From Monarcha castaneiventris obscurior (Eukaryota; Chordata; Aves; Passeriformes; Monarchidae), in assembly GCA_026261815.1 (NCBI GenBank), contig JAMPIT010000884.1:12227001-12291000 (forward strand): DNA of 64,000 nt. The letters are read 5' to 3'. Made by a program: the position numbers and the translations under genes. The notes under the pieces were generated by a model. The model had not been told where the DNA came from, did no database searches, and saw nothing but the letters and a program-made list of their open reading frames with translations. The number at the start of each line of letters is the position of its first letter. The first letter of the stretch is position 1. Positions 25,240 to 42,204 of the stretch are shown one piece after another.

Positions 25240-25485
25240 CCTTGGTTGAGGCTGGTAGAGATCTTCAGAGGAGACCTGGCCCAATCCCCTCTGTTCACAC
25301 AGGGCCACTGAGAGCCAGCCAGAACCATGGCAGATGACTTTCGAATATCTCTAAGGAGGGAGACTCCACAGCTTCCCTGGGCAACCTGTTCCTATGCTCA
25401 GTCACCCTCACACAAAAGCATTTCCTGATGTTCACATGAATCCTCCTGCATTTCGGTTTCCGCCCACTGCACTAACCTTTCTCTG
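25240..25485 (-). mobile_element. CR1 LINE fragment, antisense
   Basis: Read on the minus strand this is the CR1 3' region. On the plus strand the diagnostic blocks are GGTTGAGGCTGG near 25243, CACAGGGCCACTGAGAGC near 25298, GGAGGGAGACTCCACAGCTT near 25356, CCCTGGGCAACCTGTTCC near 25376 and GTCACCCTCACAC near 25401. They end in a degenerate TTTCGGTTTCCGCCCACTGC near 25451. The terminal ATTCTATG-type repeat is missing and divergence is visible throughout, so it is an old, inactive copy. The 5' (right) boundary is uncertain, perhaps to 25505. Confidence 0.9.
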
Positions 25486-25509
25486 GCTGCACTTCCAACA
25501 TCCTAGAAA

Positions 25510-29750
<4,241 letters not shown>

Positions 29751-29753
29751 ATA

Positions 29754-29807
29754 GAAAAGAAAAGAAAAGAAAAGAAAAGAAAAGAAAAGGGAAAAGGAAA
29801 AGGAAAA
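29754..29807. repeat. (GAAAA)n / (GGAAAA)n microsatellite
   Basis: About seven GAAAA units (29754-29789) pass into GGAAAA-type units up to 29807. The whole run is purine-only. The minus-strand frame at 29698-29883 is its low-complexity shadow. Confidence 0.97.
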
Positions 29808-29809
29808 CC

Positions 29810-32800
29810 AACAACAAAAACTCAGACAAAAAATCCCTACCAGAACCTATATTCAGCTGTACATTGCCTGTTTTGAACACCACCTATTGCTGGTGCTTGG
29901 AGAAGCAATCTGTATTTTCTATTAATGTTTGACTTAGTCCAACAGACTAACACTTCATACATCCTACCTGAATTCTGTCTTCTAGGCTTTCCCACCTACG
30001 TGTCTGCAGCAAAGCATATGTACAAAGACAGAGATCACCAGATAGACTCTTACTGGCAGTTTTCTACTAGCCCACTGAATTCAGAATCTTACAGCTATGT
30101 TTGATGTGACAGATCTCAAGCTCTTCTGCAGAAATGATACAACTCCCTTTTAAAGTTAATGTGAATTATTCATATTCTGCATTGTACTGCATCAAGATAG
30201 ACATTTGCTATGGATTTTAGGTTTTTTTAGTTACTCATTTTAACACTATTTAATAGAAGCCTAGGTTTCTACAAATGTCTCTGAAAATCAGCACTAAGCA
30301 GTTGTCTCAATTTTAGCAAACAAAAAGGAAGGGACGCAAGATCATTAACCAATTATTCCACAGTAATTTTCTATACTTTAGAACATTTATATTTCATAAA
30401 ATGTCTGAAAATACTGTAAACCATGTACAGAAGTCTCCACTACAATTCACACTGCCAATAAATCATATAGAGAGAGGATGCCTTGCTTTGTATTGATGAT
30501 TTGGATTATATATTATATACTCAATCTGTGTCAAGAACTCCTACTGCTGTTAACCTAGAATAACACAGATTCTGTCACAAGGAAAGTTTGAATATCATAC
30601 TGCAATAAAGCTCTTCTTTTAACTTTATATGTGAATATAGAGTTTCAGATCATCATCTTCTGCTTGTCATTGTTCCCAACAGCCATGAAATAATTTTCTG
30701 AAGAGAATTTATATGAACAGACAAGGAAGATAATAGAGGTGTCCACCTCCATGCACTTGCAATAACAGAGATTATTTTGCTTTTGATCTAAAATGAAAAC
30801 CTATAGGTTGGATTGTAGGCCAAACTAAAGTCATAGTAGAAAGGGTAGAAGAAACTTTCCCCTTTGTCTCTAAAAGATTCAGTTTAAATTACAAGCCACG
30901 TGCCCATCACCATCCTAGAAGACTAACAAATTACTAAAACGGCTAAGGCAGCAAAGTCGAGGCTTTAATCTGTATTAGTTTTCCAAGGACACTCAAAGAA
31001 ATGGATACACAAACCTGGACAGCTCAGACATCAAATGTAATTTGTTTTCAGGCAGCTCTGTCCATAGCCAACCTGAGTCAGACAGAAATCAGTTTCACAG
31101 AAATTTCTTACTCCTTATGAATATTTGGAAAATTTCAACAAGAAAATGGAAGACTTTTGGAAACATCTTCCAAAAGGACAGTAACCAAGACACTATCAAA
31201 GTCTATAGTAGCAAAGGGTCAAATATCTGAGAGGTTCCTGAACAGAAAACATGATGCAAGAAAAAGTCATCTATAAATGTCTTTCATTATTTCTACAGTT
31301 TTATTGGTCCATTTTCTAAATTTGAAATGGTCCCACATCATGCATCCCCTAATTCTCCTCTTTTCCTATGTGTTCATTATCCTACTGATCTAATACCAGG
31401 TCTTAACAGATTCCATATCTAAGATGCAAGTAGAGTTCCCACCACAAACAATAGGGAAACAGCTAAATTCTGAGTTAACAACATAATCTGAAACTGAGCT
31501 CTTTTAAACAGATCTAGATCTAATGAAGTACTGGAGTTATCCCATCTTAACAAAGGACTGCAAACATCCTGGATCTACCCCCAGTGATAACACAACTGTT
31601 AACAGCTCACATGACTTCATGATCTCCTCCTCAAATTTAAACTAGGAAGGGTTTTCAATTACATCACTCTGAAAGAAGATTTACAATGGAAGAGGAAACA
31701 TCAGCTTATGGATGGGATTAAAAAAAAACCCCAAAACCCTAAGATGTTACTCAGAAAAGCAGAAATACAGTGGACCAGATTCCAAACATAAAAGGGTGTC
31801 ACTGCAGATGAAATCTGTTGCAACTTAATTGTTTCAAGAAGAACTTCATTTTGAAATGTCATTAATCATTTCTACTTAGTAAAAATAGGTAGGTGGTAAT
31901 TTCTTAGAGAACCTGAATCTGCAAAGTGCTGATGCACTGGGACACAGGTGGTACCCAGGCAATTCCACAGACACACTGGAATTATGAAATGTATCCCTAT
32001 ATTTGATTTTATCAATGGTTCAGATGAAATTGAAGATTTAGTTCTGGTGATGAATTCAAATTTGATACTGTTTCCTGTAAAGAGATCTGTTTTCAGAAAG
32101 GCTTCTTAATATGCAGAAATTGCAGTTAAAAAAAACCAAAACAAAACAAAACATGCTTTTTGTTAAATTTTCATTAAATAAATGCTTTTCCTGGTAGCAA
32201 GAATGTTTTCTTCAGGGAAGTAAAAACCTCACTGTTCTAACACACTGTTATCCAACAAATATTTTATGTGATTCATATTACAACAGTTTCTCCAAGTATC
32301 TCTTTACTGCTCTTCAATTTATAACAGACTCTTTGTAGGCTTAAATTGATACCCTGTGTCTACTGATCTCAGAGTTTTTGCATTGACTTCAGCACGGCTT
32401 GATTTTCCCACTGGAGCAAGTAAGAGCTGCACTACAACCACATGAATTGTTTCCTCATGCCATCTACATGTATTGGTTCCAAATATGACTATTTCGCTTG
32501 TTTGGTTTTTCTCTTGAATTCAGTGTCTCACAAAAGTGATCTTTCCACAGCTATATTTTTTTTTATTATTACTATTTTTAACAGCACCTCACTTAAGTGT
32601 CCTCCACTACATCTCCATTTGTTCATTGGTTTCGGTTCATTTCATACATGATTGTACTCCCCAAAAAAATCTGAAGTGGTATTCAGTACTCAAGGAGATA
32701 GTGCCCTCTAGCACACAACCTGCATCCTTCCCTATTTGATTGCTCATGCCATAAAATTTCATAAATTTTATGTCATAAAACTCTAATCTTGTTAAATTAA

Positions 32801-33750
32801 GCAAACTACCTCAGAAACATTTCAGATACCTACAAAAGCTTTTGGAGAAGGGGCTTATCCATATCTTCAAAAGTGACAAACACAGATGTGTCAGGAGAAA
32901 AAGACATGAGGCCGTAAATCTTAACTGGTTGGGAGTTAATTAAGGGATTCATCAATCATTACACAGCTCACCCCATACATACGCAGGCAAAATCCCATCA
33001 GCCACCACAACCCACAGCAATCTACAGGTTAAAAACTCCCCAAGTCCCTCTGTTCTGACTATTTATAAATGACTTTGTATAATCTAGCATTAAGACCTGT
33101 AATTATAAAACAGCATTAAAACAGGCTTGCAAAGTTATGGATAATTATAGTTGGTACACTTTTTAAAGAAATAAAAAGCTTTTGCATTCAAACACAGGCT
33201 TTGCCTCTTTGACAGCTCCAAGTCCACAGGATGTAGAGGATGATTTAAATTGTATGTCAAAATTCTGACTGTGCAAGACTCTTTTTTTGCCTTATCAAGA
33301 GAGGCATTGTTGTTTTCTCACCATAACCAGGCGTGACAGCGCCTGACTGGAGTTGCACAGCCAGTTTCTGAATCGGCATGAAAACATTCACCTCTTGAGT
33401 TTCTCTGGCAGCTACAAACCAAGTCTTTCTCATGGATAGACTTTAAATCACTCAGCCTGTATGTCAGCGATGGGAACAGGGTATGAGGACAAGAGGAGCA
33501 TATCAGCAGCAGTGTGGAGGGTCAGTCCAGTACCAACAGCACCAGGAATCTGCTCCTGAACACAGCCTGAGTCCAAATCAAATACTAAGTGCTAAACTGG
33601 TCCAAAAACTTCAGTGGGATTAAATCTGACTCTCTGCAGGGATATTTACCTCTAATTACAGTACTTGTTGGAAAGCTGCAGACTGCTTTTCCGCAGGAAA
33701 TAATTATGATTACAGACAGCAGCACTACTACATGCATCTAATGTATAAGC
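29810..33750. other. Non-coding stretch, nothing recognised
   Basis: AT-rich DNA without a recognisable gene. It holds an A/C-rich low-complexity run near 31720-31740, another near 32128-32152, and a small perfect hairpin at 32750-32772. Confidence 0.5.
32750..32772. repeat. Small inverted repeat, 10-bp arms
   Basis: CATAAAATTT (32750-32759) and AAATTTTATG (32763-32772) are exact reverse complements around a 3-nt centre. AT-rich hairpins of this size arise by chance in long AT-rich windows. Confidence 0.85.
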
Positions 33751-33752
33751 CT

Positions 33753-33772
33753 ACACACACACACACACACAC
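33753..33772. repeat. (AC)n microsatellite
   Basis: A pure AC run of 10 units, followed by CTCTCACG. It is likely length-polymorphic. Confidence 0.95.
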
Positions 33773-35885
33773 TCTCACGTATAGATGCATAAACACAAGC
33801 TTATCCAAAATGTCAGCAGTGCATCTGCCTCATCCCTAATCATATTTAGTGCCAATAAAACAGCTCTTCTTCCCAGGTTTACTGAAACTATGATCTCTCC
33901 TTACACACAGCCCAGGCAAGAGGTGACAGTTAACACTAACAATGGTTTCCATCCTGTTTTGGCCCTGAAGTAATTAATTATTTATGTACACCGAATAACT
34001 AGTACCTTTAAAAAAACCAACTCTATTCAGTTTGACAAGATTACTTGTGTAATAAGGTATTACTCAACATGAGTAAGGGTGCAGACTCCCACACACTGTC
34101 CCACTGGGAACTGCAAGCCTGACTTGTTTCTACACATACCACTAAAAACAGACTTCATTTGGCAATATCTTTGAGTCATTTACAGCCTGGTTTGGAATTC
34201 TTCACTGAAGTAATTCTACAATAAAAAAAAAGAAAAAAGAAGTAAAACTCTCTAATCTGCTAATCAGGAAAAACTGTGCATGAGACGTGCTCTCATCTGT
34301 CACACTGAGGTGGAATTATCTGTTAATTATTACTTTCTAAGATCATATCAATCAGCCATTTTTTAAAATGCACATATGCTACGAGTAAGTTGTGTTATTC
34401 AAAAGCGGTTTCGGAGAACAAGTAAACTTTGTTAACACAAACCAAGATCACGACAGCATAACCTCCATAATATTTCTGTGCAGTTGTCTATTATTAGAGC
34501 TGCAACAAGTAATCCTATGGTTAGGGGCACCCAATAATTTCCATTTCACCTGGCCCACCTTCTCCCTTTGGCTTTCCAGATTTCCTCTCTGTATGGAGTA
34601 ACTTTAACAATTTTTGATAGTCCTCCCATTTAGAGGATTCTGAATATAAAACAGGAAGGGAATATGTTATCCTCAATCCATTTTAAAGTAAAGTGTAATA
34701 TCAGCAGCCTGCCTCATAAATCTGATATTCCACATACAGTGGAAACTGTTTTTTGAGAAAAGCTACTGCTCCAAATTCCAGTGGTAAGTGGTTTAAATTT
34801 GACAAGACTTGAAACTCTCAAATAATACAGCTGTTATAAGTGTTCTTCAAGAAAATATTAACAAAACCCTTTTTTAATTAGAAAAACAAAAAAAACCCCC
34901 GCCACTTTCTAAAAATTCTATGCCATCAACTAAAATTTTATCAACTCCATTTTCTTGCACTTGGAAGGAATTTATGCATGAAAAACCACTGTAAAATCCA
35001 GTCTAGTAAAAATCTGTTGTCAAAAAAAGTTCACACTGAAAATTCCCAACGTGTTACACAAAGTTTTTCACCGACTTTTTGAAGCAGGTAACTTGGAAAG
35101 ATTGTGCATGATCAAGTTTTTAGTGAAATACTGTAGCCTGAAACAAACCAGCCTTCAACCAAAACAGAATTTGGAAGGTAATGAAGGAACGCCTATCTAC
35201 TACATTCTATTACTGTAATGAATATTACCCAATTCTTTCATAGACTTCACACAGACTTTGGGTCTTACTGGTGTGTGTTACGCAGGAACATTTAGCAGTT
35301 TACCCAGAGACACACATACAAAATCAGCTTAAGCATGAGAACCTGTGTTCTCATGATTTTTGTTTCGTACTTGTCAAGTTCATCATTCTTTTGTTTTTCA
35401 CTCTTTTGATATCACTTTTTGATATCTGTATATCAAATGAAAGAGTCTAAAATCTAATTAGAAGTTTATAAACCAGAAACTACAGGATGAGATTTTAGTT
35501 TCTGAAAAAGCACATTTCTAAGAGATCAAACTTCAAAATCTGTGAGTTTTGAGAACAACTTAAAACCAGAAGAGGCACGTAGTGATAACGTGGTTATGGC
35601 ACAGGCAACACACAACTGCGGTGGTGCAGTGTCAAAGACGATAAGCATCTATCAGCACAAACTCTGAAACAGCAGGATGCAGTCATTGTTGATGTTTCAA
35701 GTAAACCGAGCCTGATCACTGGCTTCTTTCATGCAAAAGACTCTGCTTGGATGATTTTGAATTAAATCCACAAGCTCATTTATTTTCCAGTGCATCCTCA
35801 AATTAACTCTGGCTTCCTTTCCTTCCACCCCCCAACCTTTCAGAAATGTACCTCCCCCGACTCTTCAGTTCCTCATACGTCTTGC

Positions 35886-35922
35886 TTTTTTATTATTTAT
35901 TATACTTTTTTATTATTATTTA
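35886..35922. repeat. (ATT)-type AT-rich simple repeat
   Basis: Two TTTTTTATTATT blocks separated by TATTATAC form a short low-complexity AT tract. Confidence 0.75.
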
Positions 35923-37024
35923 AAATTTGCCCTCATACCACCACAAAACCAGCAGAGTTTTGCTTTTATTTTCATGTAAAGTTTCAGGAACTGCTCACTG
36001 GTAAAAGCACTATCTCAGTCACTGTGACCATTAGGTAATCATCACTCTGCTGCTTGCTGAACTACAAAGAGGATCTAGTGAAATAATTAGAGATTTCAGG
36101 CCTTGAGATTTCACTGTACAAACTAATACCTGAAAGTGGCAGGAAAGTCGCCAGCCCTTCTCCAGACACTGAGTAGGAGAGCTGCGCCGCATGAGGAATC
36201 CATACATCACACACAGACGTGCATACCTAATTCCCACTGACATTGAGTGAAATAAGGCAAGGAGTTGAAACGGCTTTAAAATTATGACAATTATGACTGA
36301 CTTATTACAAAGAAATTTGAGGAAGCATGGGCTCATTTTGAAAAGTTAGTTGATTTTAAAACTTTTGCAGTTTTGGGAGCTTATTCTTGGTCATGTGCAG
36401 TGTTTTTCTAAACAAGCTGACATAAATTTTTCGTCAAGCACTGTTAAATGATTAATTACTTTCAGTAGAATCAACAGTAATAATAAGAGTTCTCTCCCAA
36501 AAGACACCCAGATTTCAAAATGAGGAGCCGTTATTTTGATTGAGATCTTGGTAGAATACGACACAGCTTTTTCCACTCTTCTGTCACGCCACTGTCTGAT
36601 GTGAGTGCCAAACAAACAGCCACTGAGCTTCAAGCCCCTTCTCCTTTCCCCTTTTTAAATTTAAAACTCAACGAATGGTATTTTAAGTATTTTTCTAAGC
36701 AACGTTTCCTCTGCAGCGTTTGTGTGTAATCTCAAAAAAACCAGAAACAAGGAAATTTTCAAAAGTTTCTTTTTTTCCCCACTTCACTCTTAACTTCTCT
36801 ACTGTTAAATTCAGAATAATAACTTTATATTGCATGTGTGTTTCCTTCCTACAAATCTACATATAATTGCACTTATGAAATAATTTTCAAGGTACTCACT
36901 GGTGTTTACACATCTGAAGTTGCAGTATCATTCTACCATTATTATATAAACTCCTGCTCCAACAACCACTTGCATCCACATTTGCACTATGTCTACCACT
37001 TGGCAAAGAAAATGCAAACCCCCA

Positions 37025-37042
37025 TTTTTTTTGCAAAAAAAA
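37025..37042. repeat. Perfect T8-GC-A8 palindrome
   Basis: Eight T, GC, then A (ten in all) give an 18-bp perfect palindrome centred on GC. A second A-run follows after GGC. This is an A-tract-rich, bendable sequence. Confidence 0.9.
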
Positions 37043-40000
37043 AAGGCAAAAAAAAGCACTCATAAACACATTCATCCACACGTGTCCTGTATGATGTTTC
37101 CTGGCAAAACTAATCATGCCAGTAAAGTAGATAACCACTGATAGCATGACCTTGCATCACTGAAATATTGGGCCTCTAAATAAGTTTAGTGGGAGCAGAA
37201 CTGAGGCCTCACGTGTACCTTTAAGAATTACAGACACAGTGAAATCAGGTTTGCATCTGTGTGTATGGTGGGGGGTATGAAAAAAATATATTTAAAGCAC
37301 AGCAATGTCTCTAATGGATGTAAACATTTTCTTTCTGACGGGTTAATCCCAGCTGCCCAGAATTTTTATTATTTTTTTTGTTCACATCCATGTGCGTGCT
37401 CCTCCCTTCTTGGAGGGTTTGTACATGACAGGTGCATTCTTGGCCCAGGAACAAGTAATCCTGGAGACCCCAAGAAAGAAAAATCAAACTGAACTTGAAG
37501 ATAAAATCACAGGGAACATTATTGCTTTTCCATTATGCTAAAAAACACCACAAAAAAAATTTTGAACGTTTATACTGTATAAGCAATTTGAGGTAGGATT
37601 TTCAAAGCTGAAAAGAGATTGCTCCAAAGCCCAGATGTTGCCATTCAGAAACTAGTGAAAATTGCTGCCTCGGAAAATTACTCTGAAATACCAATAGAGT
37701 AAAACAAAAATTGTTTAAATAAAAATAATTTTACTCAGGCGTTCTGATATTCCAAGAGGGAAAATGAACTTTTTTCCAAGTGTTCAGGCAGTTTTGCATT
37801 CATATCTCCTACTTCAGAAGATCCACAGTCATGCCATCTCTGGCCCAACAAATGAGGGCTAGAACAGGAAATATTTATGGTATGATGCGAGGGCTCCTGC
37901 CTTGCTAACTGTGCACACGGTACTGTGAATTCTTCTTCAGTTATCTCGTGACTGTTGTACTCTTTCCCCAGTTTTTATTCAGAAAAGTGTAAGAATTAAA
38001 AAAACTACATTAAAAAAATGGGTGGTGCAATCACACACTTCTGTTCACTCACAGTAGGGTTGTACAAGCCCCTTTCACATCTGTAATTTTCTGATTTCTG
38101 AACATCCATGTTCCACTTCCAACACTACTGGACACTTTTCAGAACTTGCTTGCACATGCTAACACTCTTCCGCATGTAGGTAAATGGATTGACTTCAGCT
38201 GCCCGAAAGCTGATTTTTTGTTTTGATTCTAAGATGTACCTGTCACATTGCGAGAGAAAAGAATAATCATAACCAGCTGATAATTACCCAGCTTAACAAA
38301 CTAACTCTAGACACTGCTGGAGCTGCTAGGTAAGAAAAATACAGCTCGTAGTCAGGTAACATGCTTATACCGTTGCACAAATAAATGCACATTGGCATGT
38401 AAGGTGAAAACAAATCAACAAACAGGAAAATAGGAAAACCAATCTGAACACCTTAAGAATCATAAGGTGCCTCAGATTTTGCTTAAGAAAGGTTGCAGTG
38501 GCAGGCACAGCAGCACCATTGTAAAAACAGGTCTATTTTAAAAAGCTCTGGAAGCTGTGGAGCGGGGTAGAGAGGAGAAAAACCCTGGAAGGAATATCCT
38601 TCCCTCCAAGAAAACTCGGAGGATGCCATTCACCCTTCCATAGGTGCTCTATCTGCCTTCCCATCTGTAGTTCAGCAGCAGTGCCCACCAGCTACACAAA
38701 GCCCCAGCTGTATAAACCAACGCTGTCAAAGGACACAGTTCGGGGGTGGATAAAACAGGGAGGGGTGTCTAACATGCTGACCACTGACTGAGCTTGCAAG
38801 GATAAAGAAGCCTTGATGGAAAGAAGTAATCATCCATTGTGTTTGTTTATTTTACCTCCTCCACCACATAGTGGAACCTTTTTTGTTTTTTCCATTACCA
38901 AAACCATCCCCCACTGAGAGGTCTTTGTGATCCAAAAGGGGCAGAGCCCCTCTTAACACTGGCAAATTTATGTAAGAAGATTCATTCAAACACATCTTCA
39001 AATAAACATTTGCCTCCTCCCCTACCTCACACTCTCCACACAATGCTTTCAAACACACTTCAAAAACACCATTAAAATGCTCTTGCCTACAACTGCTTTT
39101 ACTAGGATGTACTAAAACAATTTAGCAGTCTAAGGCACATATTGCCATGGAAGTCCAACTTCAGATGAGAGCAACAGTCCTCTGAAAAAAATAAATATAC
39201 ATTACAGTAAAGTAAACCTGGCTGCTATTGCCGTAACAAGTGGTATAATAGCTTTCTTGAAAAGATTTCTTCTATCAAAAACCCTCTCCTCGCTGGGGAT
39301 ACACTTAATTATATTATAAGTGAATCTGAATCCAGATGTTCAGATCGAAAATGTATGTCACAAGTCTCATGAGGAAAATGACCACTGCATGGGAAATGAG
39401 GCATTCCAAGGGCACCACGGACCCTCAAGAGAGCGAGGACTTTTGGATTCCCTCAGGCAGAAGAGGTGTAGGTGCTGAGCATCTCAGAAAATTAATTTAT
39501 CTCTTAAACAAAAATGAACAACAAACTTCCTTACTTCCTTTTTTTTTTCCTTCTACACTCCCCACACATACATCGCTTTTTTGTTTTTCCTACATGAGCT
39601 ACATGGATTTGGCACTGAGAACAATTCAGGCATGTAAAAAGGCAGTCCATGGGCAACAGAAAGCCTTTTGACGTATCTGAAGGCAACGTCAGAAAGAAAA
39701 CTTCTTATTTGGAAGATGCATAGTCACTCCATGGCATACCTGCTACAACCAAAGTAATTGATCAAGAATAAGCAGAGTCATAGTAAACTCAGGCATGGAG
39801 AAAAATCATGGATTCATTAGCTCCATGTATTAAAAAACACCTCTGTATCACCAGCTAATGATAAGTTATGTTTTCAAGGTTAACAGCCTCAACTGGATAT
39901 AAAACACAACAGGAAAGGTCCACTATCCTGTTTTTTATTTTTAAAAGGTAGTAAATAGATTTTCATTTGGGTAAATGGTCACCTGGCAAGCTCTAGAGCC

Positions 40001-40485
40001 GTTTGAATGAAACCTAGGAGAAAGGTGATGAAATACATCAGAGAAATTTATTTCTGAATATAGCAATGGCCTTTGGCATTGATGATTGCCAAAGAAGCAC
40101 AAACACTGAAACTATGACCAGATTGATTACTCCTGAATGCCCTCTCTGCCTCAGGATGGACAATGAAACCAGCACTCAACATTACGAATTCAGAAGACAG
40201 CACACCTCCCGTGTGATCCCACATAATTTATTGAACCTTTCTGGCTCCCAGTTTTTCTATTTTTACATAAGAGATAAGAAAGTTTAACTGTCTTTATAAA
40301 ATGGTCTGCAAGCTCACATTTTCCATTTTCAAAAGGAAACATTCTATTGGTGATTGCTGTTTACATTACTTACTTGTATCATTAATTTACCCAGTGGATT
40401 TATGTGTACTGACACGTAAGTGATGACAAAAATTACGTTCTCTCATCAGCTACTGCATTTTGAAACTGCAAAACTAAGCTTCAAG

Positions 40486-40578
40486 GAATCACAGAATATT
40501 CTAAATTCGAAGGGACCCACAAGGTTCATTGAATTGAACTCTTAAGGAAGGTCCTACATGGAATCCTGACAACAGACT
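40486..40578 (-). mobile_element. CR1 LINE 3' end, antisense
   Basis: The plus strand reads AATCACAGAATATTCTAAAT, then CGAAGGGACCCACAAGGTTC, ATTGAATTGAACTCTTAAGG and on to CATGGAATCCTGAC. This matches the reverse complement of a common avian CR1 3' terminus (ACAGAATATTCTGAGTTGGA, AGGGACCCACAAGGATCATC). Only the terminal 90 nt or so are present, which is the usual severe 5' truncation. The left end falls exactly where the CR1 3' terminus should be. Confidence 0.88.
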
Positions 40579-40664
40579 ATAATAATGTTAGGTTGTTTTT
40601 TTTTTTTACCTAATGTCTATATTTACATAAAAATCTATTCAACCCCATTTTCTGGGCAGTGGTA

Positions 40665-40755
40665 ATTAAAACAAAACAACCCAACCAAAAAAACCAAACC
40701 AAACCAAAACAAAAAAACAACCCCAAAAAACCCCAAAAAAACCCCACCAAAACTT
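40665..40755. repeat. A/C-rich simple repeat (AACC/AAAACCCC-like)
   Basis: About 90 nt containing almost only A and C, with AACC, AAACC, AAAACAA and AAAAACCCC units and no strict period. Imperfect A/C-rich tracts of this type also occur at 15549, 31720 and 47847 in the window. Confidence 0.93.
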
Positions 40756-40759
40756 AAAT

Positions 40760-41865
40760 AAACAGCATTTAGCAGAAGAATGTCACTGAATCCTTTTCAC
40801 TACTATCCAGTTTCACTGGCTGGCATTTTTAGTAGTCTGTAAACCCTTCCCTTGTAAAAGAGCTCATCGGATGTGCAAAGATTTTTACCTTTCTCCTCTA
40901 TTCTCTCTCATCCTCCATCTCCATCCTTGCTTTAGAGGGGATGATCAGAAGGTGCAGCTGTTACCAAGCCTTTACATCCCAGCCGCTAACTTCCCTCTAC
41001 CTCCTTCCCGCCCCACATTATGGATATAAAGCACAAGCCAGATTTTAAATGATATTAAAGTGCCAAAAACTTAGAGTTTGCCTTGCTGTTAAGAAAATTT
41101 CTAATATGCTTCAAATATTAAGATACCTACGGACTTCTGAAAATCTGGCTGGGAGCCCATCGATGTCTCCAAGCACCTTCATAGCTCTATAAACCTCATC
41201 TTATTCCTCTTCTTTCTTGCACACCATTTATTAGTGAACATTCTATACTTGCACTACCCTTTCCATCATCCTTAAAAGCACTTACAAATACTAATTACTC
41301 TTCATATATCCCTTCTCCTGTGAAGTAAATAAGGATTATTATCCCCTCTGAAGTAAATACAGACTACTAATTCCTTTTGGCAGTCTGAGGAAATACAGAA
41401 GGGGATTTCAAGTGGTCTGCACACCACAAAGTAAAGAGGAGCTACTGAAGCACAGACTAAGATATAGAAGTCCTCCATCCCATGCTCAGACTGTGACAGT
41501 CTAAATCTCACCCCTCTATTTGCAAATGACACTCTTAGCCCAATTGTTCCTCTCTGCTGGCTGATTATCAAATATTTAATGCGTGCCATAAAATGAAAAT
41601 ACGAACTCTACAGCAGTGCCTCTTATTTGTCATGCCCCATTGCTTATACAGGGCGGTAACATGTGCTCACATGACCGTTTTCAATTTTATTATAGTCTCT
41701 ATTTGCTCACTCACTTAAGATGTTTAAAGAAGAGTTGTACGGATTATCAGACAGTCTGAAAAGTTCAGTTCAGAGCTCTTCAAACATATTCATTTTCATC
41801 TTATTAGCACAAGTAAAGTAAAAGCCTTAGGCAGGTAATTTACCATCCAGTTTATCCAAAGGGAC
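40760..41865. other. Non-coding stretch, nothing recognised
   Basis: AT-rich sequence without a recognisable exon or repeat. The 95-codon minus-strand frame at 41302-41589 has no known domain. Confidence 0.5.
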
Positions 41866-41869
41866 TTCT

Positions 41870-42200
41870 AAAGGAAAAGTCAACCTTTGTAAATTGTTGG
41901 TGATAATCTCCAAATTGATCATTAATTATCAGCTGCTACTAAGCGTTTCTTCCATCAGCGGCACTGTGAAAATAATGCAATTCTCAGAAAATCTACCACT
42001 GTTGTCACTGCCACCTGTGTAATCAGCCCTTATTAAACCCAGCAAAGTTCCAGGGCAGGCAGCTGCCTCGCTAAGTGAATTCTGTCCAGCCACTGCATTT
42101 CCCAGGCAGCTTAAAAATTAGTTACCCACCAAAAGGACAGCATTTGTTAATAATGTTATATTTTACATTCTCTACCTTTTCATGTACAGTAGCAGCTACA
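41870..42200. promoter_or_regulatory. Candidate conserved non-coding element
   Basis: Unique sequence dense in developmental transcription-factor motifs. It has a GATA-type TGATAATC near 41901, TAATTA at 41923-41928, CAGCTG at 41930-41935, CACCTG near 42012, and a perfect 12-bp palindrome AGGCAGCTGCCT at 42057-42068 containing an E-box. Several further TTAAT and AATTAG sites follow. Clustering of homeodomain and E-box motifs in repeat-free DNA is typical of vertebrate enhancers. Conservation itself was not tested, so this is a hypothesis. Confidence 0.28.
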
Positions 42201-42204
42201 ATTA

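Larger units (their letters stand above)
33775..40480. other. AT-rich non-coding stretch, nothing recognised
   Basis: No exon, RNA gene or interspersed repeat is recognised over about 6.7 kb. The only local structures are an ATT/TTTTTTA simple tract near 35886 and an A/T palindrome at 37025. Open frames reach 111 codons (39336-39671) and have no recognisable domain. Confidence 0.5.
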
